64,000 bases of DNA from Candidatus Melainabacteria bacterium. Its GTDB lineage: Bacteria > Cyanobacteriota > Vampirovibrionia > 2-02-FULL-35-15. The position numbers and the translations under genes were made by a program. This document shows, piece after piece, positions 16,842-25,309 of this stretch (position 1 is the stretch's first letter; the number at the start of each line of letters is the position of its first letter). A model generated the notes under the pieces. It was given only the letters and a program-made list of their open reading frames with translations, made no database searches and was not told the origin of the DNA. The DNA is taken from the NCBI GenBank assembly GCA_016201905.1, contig JACQBQ010000056.1, positions 33,693 to 97,692 on the forward strand, in the 5' to 3' direction.

Positions 16842-18179
16842 ATGGAAGAAAAATTAGTCATAACTGGTGGAAAAAAATTGTCTGGCGAACTAATCGTTGC
16901 TGGCGCAAAAAATGCAGTTTTAAAACAAATGGCAGCAGCACTGTTATATGCTGGTCCAGTTTGTATACATAATGTTCCTAATTTGGCTGATGTTTACAGC
17001 ATGCTTGAGGTTTTAGAATTTTTAGGTGCAAGAGTAAAGTTTAAAGATAGCACTTTGGAAATTGATAGCTCGGATATCTCTGGCTCATTTGCACCACAAG
17101 AGCTTGTAAATAGATTGCGGGCTTCATTTAATGTACTGGGTCCATTGGTTGGTAGATTTAGAGAAGCAAAAATTGCTATGCCGGGCGGTTGCCAAATTGG
17201 TGCGCGCAGGCTTGATCTTCATGAAAAAGGTTTAAAAGCTTTAGGTGCAGATGTAAAACTTGATCAAGGATATATGATTGCACATGCACCGAAATTAAAA
17301 GGTACAAGAATTTATCTTGATTTACCAAGTAATGGTGCTACAGAAAATATAATGCTTGCAAGTATTTTGGCTGAAGGTGAGACAGTAATTGAAAATGCAG
17401 CATGTGATCCTGAAATTGTTGACCTTGCAAACTTTTTAATTTCAATGGGTGCAAGAATTCAAGGTGCCGGCACACATCAGATTGTCATAAATGGCATTAA
17501 ACAACAAGATTTACATTCTACAGAATACACCGCAATAAGTGACAGGCTAGAAGCATGTACTTATCTTATTGCCGCAGTTTCAACCCATGGAGAAATAATT
17601 TTAAGAAATATTGAAGCTGAACACATGCAAGCCACTCTCAGCAAACTTCAAGAAGCCGGTGTTATTATTCAATTTCCTGATTCTAGAACTTTATATGGCA
17701 AGGCAGGTATAAAAAAACTAAATGCAGTAAGTATAAATACTGGCTGGTATCCAGGCTTTCCTACTGATATGCAGGCAATGATTACTGTGCCATTGTCTAT
17801 TGCAAATGGTACAAGCACAATTAAAGAGACTATTTACGAAGATAGGTTTGCCCATGTAAATGAATTGGTCAGAATGGGTGCAGATATTAAAGTAAATAAC
17901 CACGTTGCTGTTATAAATGGTGTTGAAAAATTAAGCGGTACGAAAATCATTGCGCCGGATATAAGGGGTGGGGCTGGCCTGGTTATAGCAGGGCTCATAG
18001 CTGGTGGTAAGACAGAAATAACAGGACTTACGCACATAGATCGTGGCTATGAAGCCATGGATCAAAAACTGCGTTTACTTGGAGCAAGTATAATTCGCAC
18101 AAAGAACATTTCTGGTGAATCTTCAAATGAAGAAAATATAAAAGAAGAACAAAAATTACAAAACCAGAAAATCAAGTAG
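16842..18179 (+). CDS. murA: UDP-N-acetylglucosamine 1-carboxyvinyltransferase
   Basis: First committed step of peptidoglycan synthesis: enolpyruvyl transfer from PEP to UDP-GlcNAc in the cytoplasm. 445 aa. It has the N-terminal catalytic-lysine region GAKNAVLKQM, the fosfomycin-target loop PGGCQIGARRLDLH with its cysteine, and the C-terminal IRGGAGLVIAGLIAGGKTEI. The C-terminus carries about 20 extra E/N/K residues beyond the usual end. The start follows R2 by 8 nt, with no ordinary ribosome site beside it. The yggU-like gene begins 10 nt after the stop, so they are probably co-transcribed. Confidence 0.96.
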   Translation: MEEKLVITGGKKLSGELIVAGAKNAVLKQMAAALLYAGPVCIHNVPNLADVYSMLEVLEFLGARVKFKDSTLEIDSSDISGSFAPQELVNRLRASFNVLGPLVGRFREAKIAMPGGCQIGARRLDLHEKGLKALGADVKLDQGYMIAHAPKLKGTRIYLDLPSNGATENIMLASILAEGETVIENAACDPEIVDLANFLISMGARIQGAGTHQIVINGIKQQDLHSTEYTAISDRLEACTYLIAAVSTHGEIILRNIEAEHMQATLSKLQEAGVIIQFPDSRTLYGKAGIKKLNAVSINTGWYPGFPTDMQAMITVPLSIANGTSTIKETIYEDRFAHVNELVRMGADIKVNNHVAVINGVEKLSGTKIIAPDIRGGAGLVIAGLIAGGKTEITGLTHIDRGYEAMDQKLRLLGASIIRTKNISGESSNEENIKEEQKLQNQKIK

Positions 18180-18188
18180 AGATTTACC

Positions 18189-18494
18189 ATGGTAAGCCTC
18201 TGGTTTCAAGAAAAAAATAATACATTTATTTTAAATATTTATGTAATTCCGCGATCTTCTAAGTCTGAAATAGTTGGCATTTATAATGACTCTTTAAAAA
18301 TTAAATTAAAAGCACCACCGGTTGACAATGCTGCAAATGAAGAACTTATTAAATTTTTATCTGAGAAATTGAAAATTCCAAAGTCAAAGATTGAGATTGT
18401 TAAGGGACATGGGCAGAAGAGAAAGGTTGTTTCTGTGGATGGATGTAACATTGAAAGCAAAGATATTTTGCAGATTGTCGAAAAAAGAATCTAA
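18189..18494 (+). CDS. yggU: YggU/DUF167 family protein
   Basis: 101-aa protein of the conserved YggU family, whose function is not established. Family signature visible: IYVIPRSSKSEIVG, LKIKLKAPPVDNAANEELIKFLSEKL, and GHGQKRKVVSV. The family is usually 75-105 aa. It follows murA by 10 nt. Repeat R1 lies directly downstream and may end the transcript. Confidence 0.9.
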   Translation: MVSLWFQEKNNTFILNIYVIPRSSKSEIVGIYNDSLKIKLKAPPVDNAANEELIKFLSEKLKIPKSKIEIVKGHGQKRKVVSVDGCNIESKDILQIVEKRI

Positions 18495-18522
18495 GAGAGT
18501 GTCTTAATATTTTTGAGTAACT

Positions 18523-18613
18523 GTCATTGTGAGGAGTCCGCCTAGGCGAGCGTGGCAATCTTCTAACGTTTTTGAGATTGCTTCGTCGGCTCTTCGAGCC
18601 TTCTCGCAATGAC
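18523..18613. repeat. R1 palindromic repeat, copy 2
   Basis: Arms GTCATTGTGAGGAG and CTCGCAATGAC, with an inner CCGCCTAGGCG dyad and GAGATTGC arm, between yggU and the patatin gene. Its right edge would supply extra N-terminal residues to the patatin frame. Confidence 0.8.
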
Positions 18614-18638
18614 GTCAAAGATGATCTACAATATTCCC

Positions 18639-19487
18639 ATGCAAACATTTAATCTTGTTTTATCAGGTGGTGGGGTAAGGTCATATGCCCATCTTGGTGT
18701 TTATAAATACTGTTTTGAAAGCGGGATTATATTTAATGAAATAACAGCTGTATCAGGCGGCTCTTTAATTGCACCTTTTATTTGTCTTAGAAAAGATCCA
18801 AATGAAGTAATTAAATTTTTTAAAAGAGCAAAAATACATAGGATGTTATTTCCAGCTTGGTTTGTACCTGATAAATTTGAGTTTTTCTTTATTCAGCCAG
18901 ATACATTGAAGCTTGGTCAGTGGATTGAAAAACAATTTACTGAAAGTGAACTTAATGAGATTCAATCATCCAGCAAACTACACATAATGGCTTGTAAAAA
19001 TCCGGTCTGTGGTACAAAAGCAATGTACACTGATATGTTACAGATCACTGATTTAAAAGGTGCTATTGCTTCATCTTCTGCAATAAGCGGTGTATTTAAA
19101 GAACACAGAGTTGGGAATTGCACATATATTGATGGCGGGCATTGGGATAACTGTCCAACGTTTTTTGATTTTAAGAAAAACTTCTTGCCACTTATAGTTG
19201 TAAATCTAGGTTATGTTGGATTAAAAGAAAAAGAAGGCGGCAGAATATCAAAAATAATTCGTGGTTTTGAAATATCTTCATTTGCTAGGGTACAAGAAGA
19301 TATTGAAAGATGGGATTTTGAAAAAAGTTGTAAGAAGCGAGGTGAATTATTTGTAGTGAATCCTCCTGTATGGAATATAAGCTCACTTGATTTTAATTTG
19401 AAGAGTTTTCAAATTAATGAACTTATTGAAGCTGGTTATAAGGCTGCAAAGATGTCATTGTTACAGAAAGAACTCTTAAACGTATAG
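18639..19487 (+). CDS. Patatin-like phospholipase
   Basis: Predicted lipid acyl hydrolase with a Ser-Asp dyad. The oxyanion glycine motif (LSGGGVRSYAHLGV) lies at the N-terminus, the nucleophile elbow AVSGGSLIA follows about 30 residues later, and the catalytic Asp is in YIDGGHWDNCP near residue 160. Start chosen at ATG 18639 (MQTFNLVLSGGG, 282 aa); the upstream in-frame ATG at 18609 lies in repeat R1. There is no signal peptide, so it is cytoplasmic or exported by a dedicated system. Patatins can be secreted toxins or housekeeping lipases; the context does not say which. Confidence 0.9.
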   Translation: MQTFNLVLSGGGVRSYAHLGVYKYCFESGIIFNEITAVSGGSLIAPFICLRKDPNEVIKFFKRAKIHRMLFPAWFVPDKFEFFFIQPDTLKLGQWIEKQFTESELNEIQSSSKLHIMACKNPVCGTKAMYTDMLQITDLKGAIASSSAISGVFKEHRVGNCTYIDGGHWDNCPTFFDFKKNFLPLIVVNLGYVGLKEKEGGRISKIIRGFEISSFARVQEDIERWDFEKSCKKRGELFVVNPPVWNISSLDFNLKSFQINELIEAGYKAAKMSLLQKELLNV

Positions 19488-19509
19488 TATGAAATCTTTA
19501 CTTTTTTAA

Positions 19510-21009
19510 CTAATCCAAGTTTACAAAAACGCTTTTCACTTGTGTATAAAGCTCCAGTGCATGCATTCCACCTTCGCGTCCAAAGCCGCTTTGTTTGTAA
19601 CCACCAAACGGAGTGCATGGATCAAAGACGTTGTAACAATTAACCCAGACCGTACCGGCTTTCAGTGCTCTTGCAACAGAATGGGCTTTTTTGAGATTGT
19701 TTGTCCAAACCCCGGCTGCAAGTCCGTAAGTAGTTTCATTCCCCTGGAATACAGCATCATTTAGATCTTTAAATGGAATTGCACTTACAACAGGTCCAAA
19801 AATTTCTTCCTGTGCAATTTTCATTTTATTGTTTACATCAGCAAAAACAGTTGGCTGAACAAAGTATCCTTTGGACAGTTCACCATCTTTTGCTCTGTCT
19901 CCGCCACAGACTGCTTTAGCACCTTCTTTTTTACCGGTGTCTAGATAACCTGTTACCCGCTTCATTTGATCTTCACTTACAAGAGGACCCATTTGTGTTT
20001 CTTCACTAAGTCCTGGTCCAAGCTTTATCTTTTTTACTTTATCTGAAAGTTTGCTGACAAAGTCTTCATACATAGACTTTTCTACAAAAAGCCTTGTACC
20101 TGCACAACAGACCTGTCCTTGATTAAAGAACACGCTTCCAATGCAGCCTTTTAAAGCACCTTCCATATCACCATCTGTAAAAACAATGTTTGGTGATTTG
20201 CCGCCAAGCTCAAGGGAAACTCTCTTTAAATTTCCTGCTGAAGCCTGAATGATTTTTCTACCTGTAATGTATTCTCCTGTAAATGCAACCTTATCTACAT
20301 CCATGTGGTTTGACAGTGCTGCACCTGCAGTCTCACCAAATCCAGGACAAATATTTACAACACCTTTTGGAAAGCCGGCTTCCATGATTAACTCACCAAG
20401 CCTTAGTGCTGTAAGTGGTGTTTGTTCTGCTGGTTTTAAAACGACGCAGTTTCCGCAGGCAATTGCTGCTGCAATTTTCCATGCTGCCATAAGCAGTGGG
20501 AAATTCCACGGAATAATCTGACCAACAACACCAACTGGTTCACGCAAAGTGTAGGTAAGAAAATTTCCGCATGAAACAGGAAGTGTTTCACCGTGAATTT
20601 TTGTAGCCCATCCTGCATAGTACCTGAAATGTTCTACTGTAGCAGGTACATCTACTGCTCTTGATTCTCTAATTGGTTTGCCATTGTCCAGTGTTTCAAG
20701 CTGAGCAAATTCTTCTGCATTTTTTTCAATGAGGTCAGCTACCTTTAATAAAAGCTGTTGTCTTTGATATGGTGTAACTTTTTTCCATGGTCCTTCAAAA
20801 GCTGCCCTTGCTGCTTTAACTGCAAGTTCAATATCTTCTTTATCTGCTTCACAGACTTTTACTATTACTTCGCCTGTTGCAGGGTTTATCGTTTCAAACG
20901 TTTTTCCTGATTTAGCAGCTACAAACTCACCATTGATGAGCATCTTTTTTGGTGCAGTGCTTAAAAACTTAACTACTTGTGGGTGTAACTCCATTTGTTT
21001 TGTTGCCAT
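19510..21009 (-). CDS. NAD(P)-dependent aldehyde dehydrogenase
   Basis: Oxidises an aldehyde to its acid in the cytoplasm; 499 aa, close to class 1/2 ALDHs and betaine aldehyde dehydrogenases. It has IIPWNFPLLMAAWKIAAA, the general-base Glu in LELGGKSPN, the catalytic Cys in GQVCCAGTR, EEIFGPVVS and PFGGYKQSGFGRE. In the nucleotide-binding loop the usual FTGSTxxG reads FTGEYITG, replacing Ser and Thr by Glu and Tyr. A strong ribosome site (AAGGAG) precedes the ATG. It stands alone, with a 204-bp upstream region holding only a weak GCCCG/CGGGC dyad near 21048. Substrate is unknown. Confidence 0.92.
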   Translation of the reverse strand: MATKQMELHPQVVKFLSTAPKKMLINGEFVAAKSGKTFETINPATGEVIVKVCEADKEDIELAVKAARAAFEGPWKKVTPYQRQQLLLKVADLIEKNAEEFAQLETLDNGKPIRESRAVDVPATVEHFRYYAGWATKIHGETLPVSCGNFLTYTLREPVGVVGQIIPWNFPLLMAAWKIAAAIACGNCVVLKPAEQTPLTALRLGELIMEAGFPKGVVNICPGFGETAGAALSNHMDVDKVAFTGEYITGRKIIQASAGNLKRVSLELGGKSPNIVFTDGDMEGALKGCIGSVFFNQGQVCCAGTRLFVEKSMYEDFVSKLSDKVKKIKLGPGLSEETQMGPLVSEDQMKRVTGYLDTGKKEGAKAVCGGDRAKDGELSKGYFVQPTVFADVNNKMKIAQEEIFGPVVSAIPFKDLNDAVFQGNETTYGLAAGVWTNNLKKAHSVARALKAGTVWVNCYNVFDPCTPFGGYKQSGFGREGGMHALELYTQVKSVFVNLD

Positions 21010-21213
21010 GGCCTTTCTCCTTTTGTTTATAATGTCTCAGACAAGCCCGCCTAGTCGGGCAAGCTGAAACTTCTATTGATTAGTCTCTTTGTGAATTCAC
21101 AAATGATTGTTTCATGTAGTATAAATTATAGTCTTTAATACCTGTAATTCTTATTTAAGAGTAAATATTTCTTACATTGGTTAATAAACTAGGTGATAAG
21201 GAAAAGAAATAGC

Positions 21214-22596
21214 TTAGCTCGATTTTCTTCTCTCAAGCAATCCTCTGAGTGAATTAACCTGTTCTGATAATATGGAATCCTTTGCCAGTTTTTTCTTTAT
21301 TTGCTGATAAGCATAAATAGCTGAGCTATGTGTTCTATTGGAAAGCAGTTCCCCTATTCTTGGAAAACTAAACTTAAAGTAGTCATGAAGTATATAAATA
21401 GCAACATGTCTTGGCAATGTTAAGTCAGACGATCTTTTTGGGCTGATTAGATCTTCATAGGTGGTGTTATAAAAAGAAGCCACAGTTTTAAGAATACTGT
21501 CAGGTGAAGGTTTTACACTACTGGAGCTGTTGGTAGAAGATAAAACTTTTTGAACGTTTTTTAAATTTAATTCTTCCTGTGTAAATGAAAGATATGCATG
21601 AACCCTTTTTAAAGCTCCTTCAAGTTCTCTTATATTGTTTGAAAAAACAGCTGCAATATATTCAGCAACATCTATCTGTAAGTCAATGTTTAATTTGGCA
21701 GCTTTAAGAAGTAAAATTGCAATTCTGGTTTCTAGATCAGGGAATTGAATATCAGCTATTAAACCACCTTCAAATCTGTTTTTAAGTCTGTCAGTTATAG
21801 ATGATAATGAACTTGGGGGTCTATCAGCAGTAAGAATAATTTGTTTTCCATTCTCACGCAGTGTGTTAAATGTATGAAAGAATTCTTCCTGTGTAGCTTC
21901 TTTGCCTGCAAGAAACTGAACATCGTCTATCATCAGCAGATCTACTTGCCTATATTTTTCTCTAAACTTATTCATGCTGTCTGTTCTTATCGAGTGAATG
22001 AGCTCATTTGTAAAAGATTCTGAACTTAAGTATTTTATTTGAGATTTATTTTGACTTTGAGTATAGTTTGCAATTGCATGTACAAGGTGGGTTTTACCTA
22101 AGCCAACTCCTCCATAAATGAAAAGAGGATTATATAATTCAGCATGTGCTTCAGCTACTGCAAGTGCAGCTGCATGACAAAACTGATTGCTTGTCCCGAC
22201 TACAAAACTTTCAAATGTATATGAAGGATTTAAGTTGCTTTTAAATTTGAAAGTATGATCAAAAATGCCTTCATTTTTATTTTCTTGCTTTTCTGATTCT
22301 TTCAAGTTTGCAATAGAGGGTATAAATTCATTTAAACTTAAATCTCCCTTTACAACTATTTCCAATAGAATTTTCCTTTTAATAGTTTTTTCAATACAGG
22401 CAGCAATCTTGTCAAAGTAGTATTGTTTTAGAAAATTTTTATTAAACTCATTTTTAACAGCTATAATTGCTCTATCATTTATAAGTTCTATTAATTTTGA
22501 GGGCTTTATCCATGTCTGAAAACTTGGGCCTTTCATTTCTCGTGACAAATGGCCTTGAACGTCACTCCAGATTTTCTCTAATTCGTAATTCATCAT
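21214..22596 (-). CDS. dnaA: Chromosomal replication initiator DnaA
   Basis: Initiates replication by binding DnaA boxes and opening the origin. 460 aa: N-terminal domain I (LEKIWSDVQGHL, PSFQTWIKP), a variable linker, AAA+ domain with Walker A GGVGLGKTHLVHAIAN (about 160-175) and Walker B LLMIDDVQFLAG, and the DNA-binding domain IV (LPRHVAIYILHDY, NRTHSSAIYAYQQI). The first two codons are both ATG, so the start may be 22596 or 22593. It is divergent from rpmH, the usual origin-region arrangement. Confidence 0.97.
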   Translation of the reverse strand: MMNYELEKIWSDVQGHLSREMKGPSFQTWIKPSKLIELINDRAIIAVKNEFNKNFLKQYYFDKIAACIEKTIKRKILLEIVVKGDLSLNEFIPSIANLKESEKQENKNEGIFDHTFKFKSNLNPSYTFESFVVGTSNQFCHAAALAVAEAHAELYNPLFIYGGVGLGKTHLVHAIANYTQSQNKSQIKYLSSESFTNELIHSIRTDSMNKFREKYRQVDLLMIDDVQFLAGKEATQEEFFHTFNTLRENGKQIILTADRPPSSLSSITDRLKNRFEGGLIADIQFPDLETRIAILLLKAAKLNIDLQIDVAEYIAAVFSNNIRELEGALKRVHAYLSFTQEELNLKNVQKVLSSTNSSSSVKPSPDSILKTVASFYNTTYEDLISPKRSSDLTLPRHVAIYILHDYFKFSFPRIGELLSNRTHSSAIYAYQQIKKKLAKDSILSEQVNSLRGLLERRKSS

Positions 22597-22899
22597 TATT
22601 TAATTCGATAGTCTGTTTTTTAAAGTAATTAAAAACAAATTTTTTAAAGTGGACTAAGAGCTTAACACAGCATGAATTAATAATTGACTGTTTATAATTG
22701 ATAATTAGTTAAGGTAAATTTTTAGATTTTGATTAAAAAGATATATTCTGTAAAACAGAAAACAATCAAATACTTTATGTTATAAATAATTAGGTATGGA
22801 AAAAATATAAGCGAAGGATATTCTGAGGAAGAATATCCTGAGCGCCGGGAAGGAAAAGGAAAAATCTTGTTCAAAGCGAGATTTTTCTGGTGAAATATA
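22597..22899. other. dnaA-rpmH divergent intergenic region, candidate origin neighbourhood
   Basis: 303 bp, very AT-rich. It should hold the promoters of dnaA and of the rpmH operon, and R2 occupies 22808-22892. I searched both strands by eye for DnaA boxes (TTATCCACA-like) and found none, so the dnaA-rpmH order suggests an origin but this stretch by itself does not show one. Confidence 0.35.
22808..22892 (+). repeat. R2 leader element upstream of rpmH
   Basis: TAAGCGAA, hairpin 1 GGATATTC-TGAGGAA-GAATATCC (22814-22836), linker with purine tract AAGGAAAAGGA (22850-22860), hairpin 2 GAAAAATCTTG...CGAGATTTTTC, then 7 nt to the rpmH ATG. It is one of five full copies placed the same way before start codons. 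Confidence 0.8.
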
Positions 22900-23037
22900 A
22901 TGAAACGTACACTGGGTGGTTCAAAAAGAAAAAAAATTAAAACAAGTGGTTTTAGAGCAAGGCTAAAAACTAAATCTGGCAGGAATGTCCTGAAAAGAAG
23001 AAGACTTAAAGGAAGAAAAAAGCTGGCATTTAGCTAG
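22900..23037 (+). CDS. rpmH: 50S ribosomal protein L34
   Basis: 45-aa ribosomal protein, too short for a simple length filter. The sequence begins [12 protein letters not shown] and continues with the invariant [20 protein letters not shown] and KGRKKL. The TLGG N-terminus is the form found in cyanobacterial L34 rather than the MKRTFQPS type of proteobacteria and Firmicutes. First gene of rpmH-rnpA-yidD-yidC; rnpA starts 14 nt after its stop. Its ribosome site is not obvious beside the ATG, where R2 hairpin 2 lies. Confidence 0.95.
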   Translation: MKRTLGGSKRKKIKTSGFRARLKTKSGRNVLKRRRLKGRKKLAFS

Positions 23038-23051
23038 TTAATAAACATTTC

Positions 23052-23444
23052 ATGTTGGCAAAGCCTGAAAGATTAAAAGAAAAATACCTTTTTAATATTG
23101 CATTTAAGAAAAGACAAAAAGTAAGCTCGGACCTATTGAGTCTTTATTATTTATTTAAAAGAAAGGATATTAACAAATTAAATAAGTCTTCTGTTTTAAG
23201 TAAAGCTGCCTTTATAGTTGGCTTGAGGATAGATAAAAGAGCTAGTAGAAGAAACTTGATAAAAAGGAGAATGAGGTCAGCTTATAGACTAATTCGCAAA
23301 AAGTATTTTAGTGAAAATAGTAAAAATGACCTACAAGCTTTAATTTGGATTGCAAATCCTAATATAAAAAATGCTACATTTGAGCAGATTAAATCTTCAA
23401 TGGAGAGACTTTTAAACAAACTAGAAAAATCAGGGAATAAGTAA
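23052..23444 (+). CDS. rnpA: Ribonuclease P protein component
   Basis: Protein subunit of RNase P, which trims the 5' ends of pre-tRNAs with the catalytic RNA. 130 aa. The N-terminus has the usual LKEKYLFNIAFKKRQKVS start, followed by GLRIDKRASRRNLIKRRMR, the conserved RNR-type motif that contacts the RNA and the pre-tRNA leader. It is highly basic. Its TAA shares the A of the ATG of yidD, so the two are translationally coupled. Confidence 0.95.
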   Translation: MLAKPERLKEKYLFNIAFKKRQKVSSDLLSLYYLFKRKDINKLNKSSVLSKAAFIVGLRIDKRASRRNLIKRRMRSAYRLIRKKYFSENSKNDLQALIWIANPNIKNATFEQIKSSMERLLNKLEKSGNK

Positions 23445-23716
23445 TGGCTAAGCAACTATTTACAAATTTTTATCTTACATTTTGTTTTGTACTCTCATTT
23501 TTGGTTAAGCTTTGGCAAAAAACAAGATTATTCAGATCTTTTTTTATTTATTCTCAATGCAGATTTTATCCAAGTTGCTCTGATTATTTTTTAGAATCAT
23601 TAAAAAGATTTGGCCTGCTTTCAACACTGGTCCTTTTTTTAAAAAGAATAATTCGGTGCAACCCACTTTGCGCAGGCGGTATTGATGAAGTGCCAATATC
23701 TATAAGGGAGTATTAA
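23444..23716 (+). CDS. yidD: Membrane protein insertion efficiency factor YidD
   Basis: 90-aa protein that assists YidC-dependent insertion of inner-membrane proteins. Family core is plain: YSQCRFYPSCSDYFLESLKRFG, then RIIRCNPLCAGGIDEVP, with the conserved cysteines. The N-terminal 28 residues are hydrophobic and amphipathic, as expected for membrane association. It overlaps rnpA by one base and precedes yidC by 7 nt. Confidence 0.95.
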   Translation: MAKQLFTNFYLTFCFVLSFLVKLWQKTRLFRSFFIYSQCRFYPSCSDYFLESLKRFGLLSTLVLFLKRIIRCNPLCAGGIDEVPISIREY

Positions 23717-23723
23717 AAATACT

Positions 23724-24833
23724 ATGGACTTTAGTTTAATTACATATCATTTTATTTTGCCTATGCTTGAGTTTTTTAAAAACCACTTAGGTAGTTATGG
23801 ATGGGCAATCATTGTTGTGACAATACTTGTAAAAGTAATTCTTTTCCCGCTTACAAAACATCAAACTGAATCAATGCAAAAAATGCAGGCACTCCAGCCC
23901 AAAATTAAAATTCTTCAAGAGAGATTTAACCAACAAAAAGAAAGACATAAAGATAAACCAGCAAAATTAAAAGAAGCCCAGGAAAGTTTTCAAAAAGATA
24001 TGATGGAGTTTTATCAAACAAATAAAGTTAATCCTCTTGGTGGTTGTTTTCCTATGCTCTTTCAGTTGCCGATTTTAATAGCTTTATTTTGGGCATTTAA
24101 TGGTTCTCCTTTTAAACCTGTTGCTGTGACTGTACCAATTGAAATTTTAAATCAAAATGAAACCTTAAAAGAGCAAGTCAAAGGTTCTTCTACACCTACG
24201 ATTTACGTTGGTAAAAATGGTGAAAAGGGTAGACTGGTTTTAAACCCTGGCAGTATAAAAATCCCAGCTATTAAGGAAATCACATATAAAATTGTCAAGT
24301 TGGAAGGAAATATAAATGGAATTACAAATAACGCACAGTGGGAATTAACTGACAGGGCTTACTATACGCCAGCATATACACCAAAAGCTTTGGATGCATA
24401 TGCTGATCTTTCTATAAATCCAGACAACAGTGTTACAGTAAAAACAAAAAAACCAGGCCATGTTTATTTGAATGCAATTTTGCCGGGTACTTCAGCAAAA
24501 GACAATTTTTTATTTATTAGCGGACTTGGTAAAACAGGCAGTGTGGATCCAGCTACGCATAAATTGAACTGGGATGTAATTATTCTAGTTCTTCTTTTTA
24601 CGTTTACCATTTGGCTTTCAGGAAAAGTTACCACTGGATTTTCTCCACCATCCAGTGATCCAAAACAAGCTGAAATGCAAAAAACTATGCAAAGAATGAT
24701 GCCTCCCATGGTTGGTGTGATGACTTTACTTTTTCCTGTGCCTAGCGGTGTTCTTTTATATTTTGTTGTAAGTGGTTTATTTCAGGCATTGCAGACATGG
24801 ATGATAATGCGCAAACCCATTGTTAATTCTTAG
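23724..24833 (+). CDS. yidC: Membrane protein insertase YidC
   Basis: Inserts and folds inner-membrane proteins with or without Sec. 369 aa. The N-terminal membrane part has GSYGWAIIVVTILVKVILFPLTKHQ, including the conserved Arg/Lys-side helix, then a cytoplasmic loop (QALQPKIKILQERF), the helix NPLGGCFPMLFQLPILIALFWAF, an unusually placed soluble domain of about 150 residues, and the final helices (MMPPMVGVMTLLFPVPSGVLLYFVVS). The large soluble domain lies between the second and third conserved helices, unlike E. coli YidC, where it follows the first helix; cyanobacterial-type YidC proteins also carry loops here. Its stop overlaps the convergent VOC gene by 4 nt. Confidence 0.95.
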   Translation: MDFSLITYHFILPMLEFFKNHLGSYGWAIIVVTILVKVILFPLTKHQTESMQKMQALQPKIKILQERFNQQKERHKDKPAKLKEAQESFQKDMMEFYQTNKVNPLGGCFPMLFQLPILIALFWAFNGSPFKPVAVTVPIEILNQNETLKEQVKGSSTPTIYVGKNGEKGRLVLNPGSIKIPAIKEITYKIVKLEGNINGITNNAQWELTDRAYYTPAYTPKALDAYADLSINPDNSVTVKTKKPGHVYLNAILPGTSAKDNFLFISGLGKTGSVDPATHKLNWDVIILVLLFTFTIWLSGKVTTGFSPPSSDPKQAEMQKTMQRMMPPMVGVMTLLFPVPSGVLLYFVVSGLFQALQTWMIMRKPIVNS

Positions 24834-25234
24834 TTTTTCTTTCCAAGTTCCTGCCCATAGCTGAACTCAACTGAGTTTCCGTCAGGATCAAGGATTTCAC
24901 AAATGTAGCCAACAACAGAATCAAAATAAACCGGACCGTAATTTAATAAACCTTCTTCTCTTGCAACCATTGCAATTTGATCCACTTCTTCTCTGGATTC
25001 TAAAGAGAAACCAAGGTGACTTAGTGGTTTTGCAATTGATTGTATAGGCTTTTTTTCACTTTCAAGTGCAACAATTACAAAATTTAAATCAGCACCAAGC
25101 CAGATAACTCTATAACCAGTTTTTGGATCTACTCTTCTTTGGAGAACTTTTAAACCACAGTATTTAATGTAAAAATCTGCAGTACTGTCCACATTTGAAA
25201 CTAGAAGTGCTATGTGCGTTAGTTCGGATTTCAT
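24830..25234 (-). CDS. VOC (glyoxalase/dioxygenase) superfamily protein
   Basis: 134 aa from ATG 25234 (MKSELTHIALLVSNVD); upstream in-frame starts to 25330 would add a segment that overlaps the prepilin gene and is not family-like. Features: H in ELTHIALLV, FYIKYCGLKVLQRR, HLGFSL in the middle and EILDPDGNSVEFSYG at the end, the glyoxalase I/bleomycin-resistance fold with metal-ligand His and Glu positions. Glyoxalase I itself would fit in size, but substrate cannot be assigned. Convergent with yidC. Confidence 0.85.
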   Translation of the reverse strand: MKSELTHIALLVSNVDSTADFYIKYCGLKVLQRRVDPKTGYRVIWLGADLNFVIVALESEKKPIQSIAKPLSHLGFSLESREEVDQIAMVAREEGLLNYGPVYFDSVVGYICEILDPDGNSVEFSYGQELGKKN

Positions 25235-25309
25235 ATGAAATAGAATAACATGAGAAAATAAAAGATCTGTTTCTTGCTTCCAGGCATCTTCTCTGTTATT
25301 ATCAAATTT

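Noticed and set aside
18609..18638. Patatin start at ATG 18609
   Set aside because: The first codons lie at the edge of repeat R1, and the family N-terminus begins at the ATG at 18639.
18400..18648. 82-aa minus-strand frame through R1 between yggU and the patatin gene
   Set aside because: Composed largely of translated R1 and the reverse of yggU; no support as a gene.
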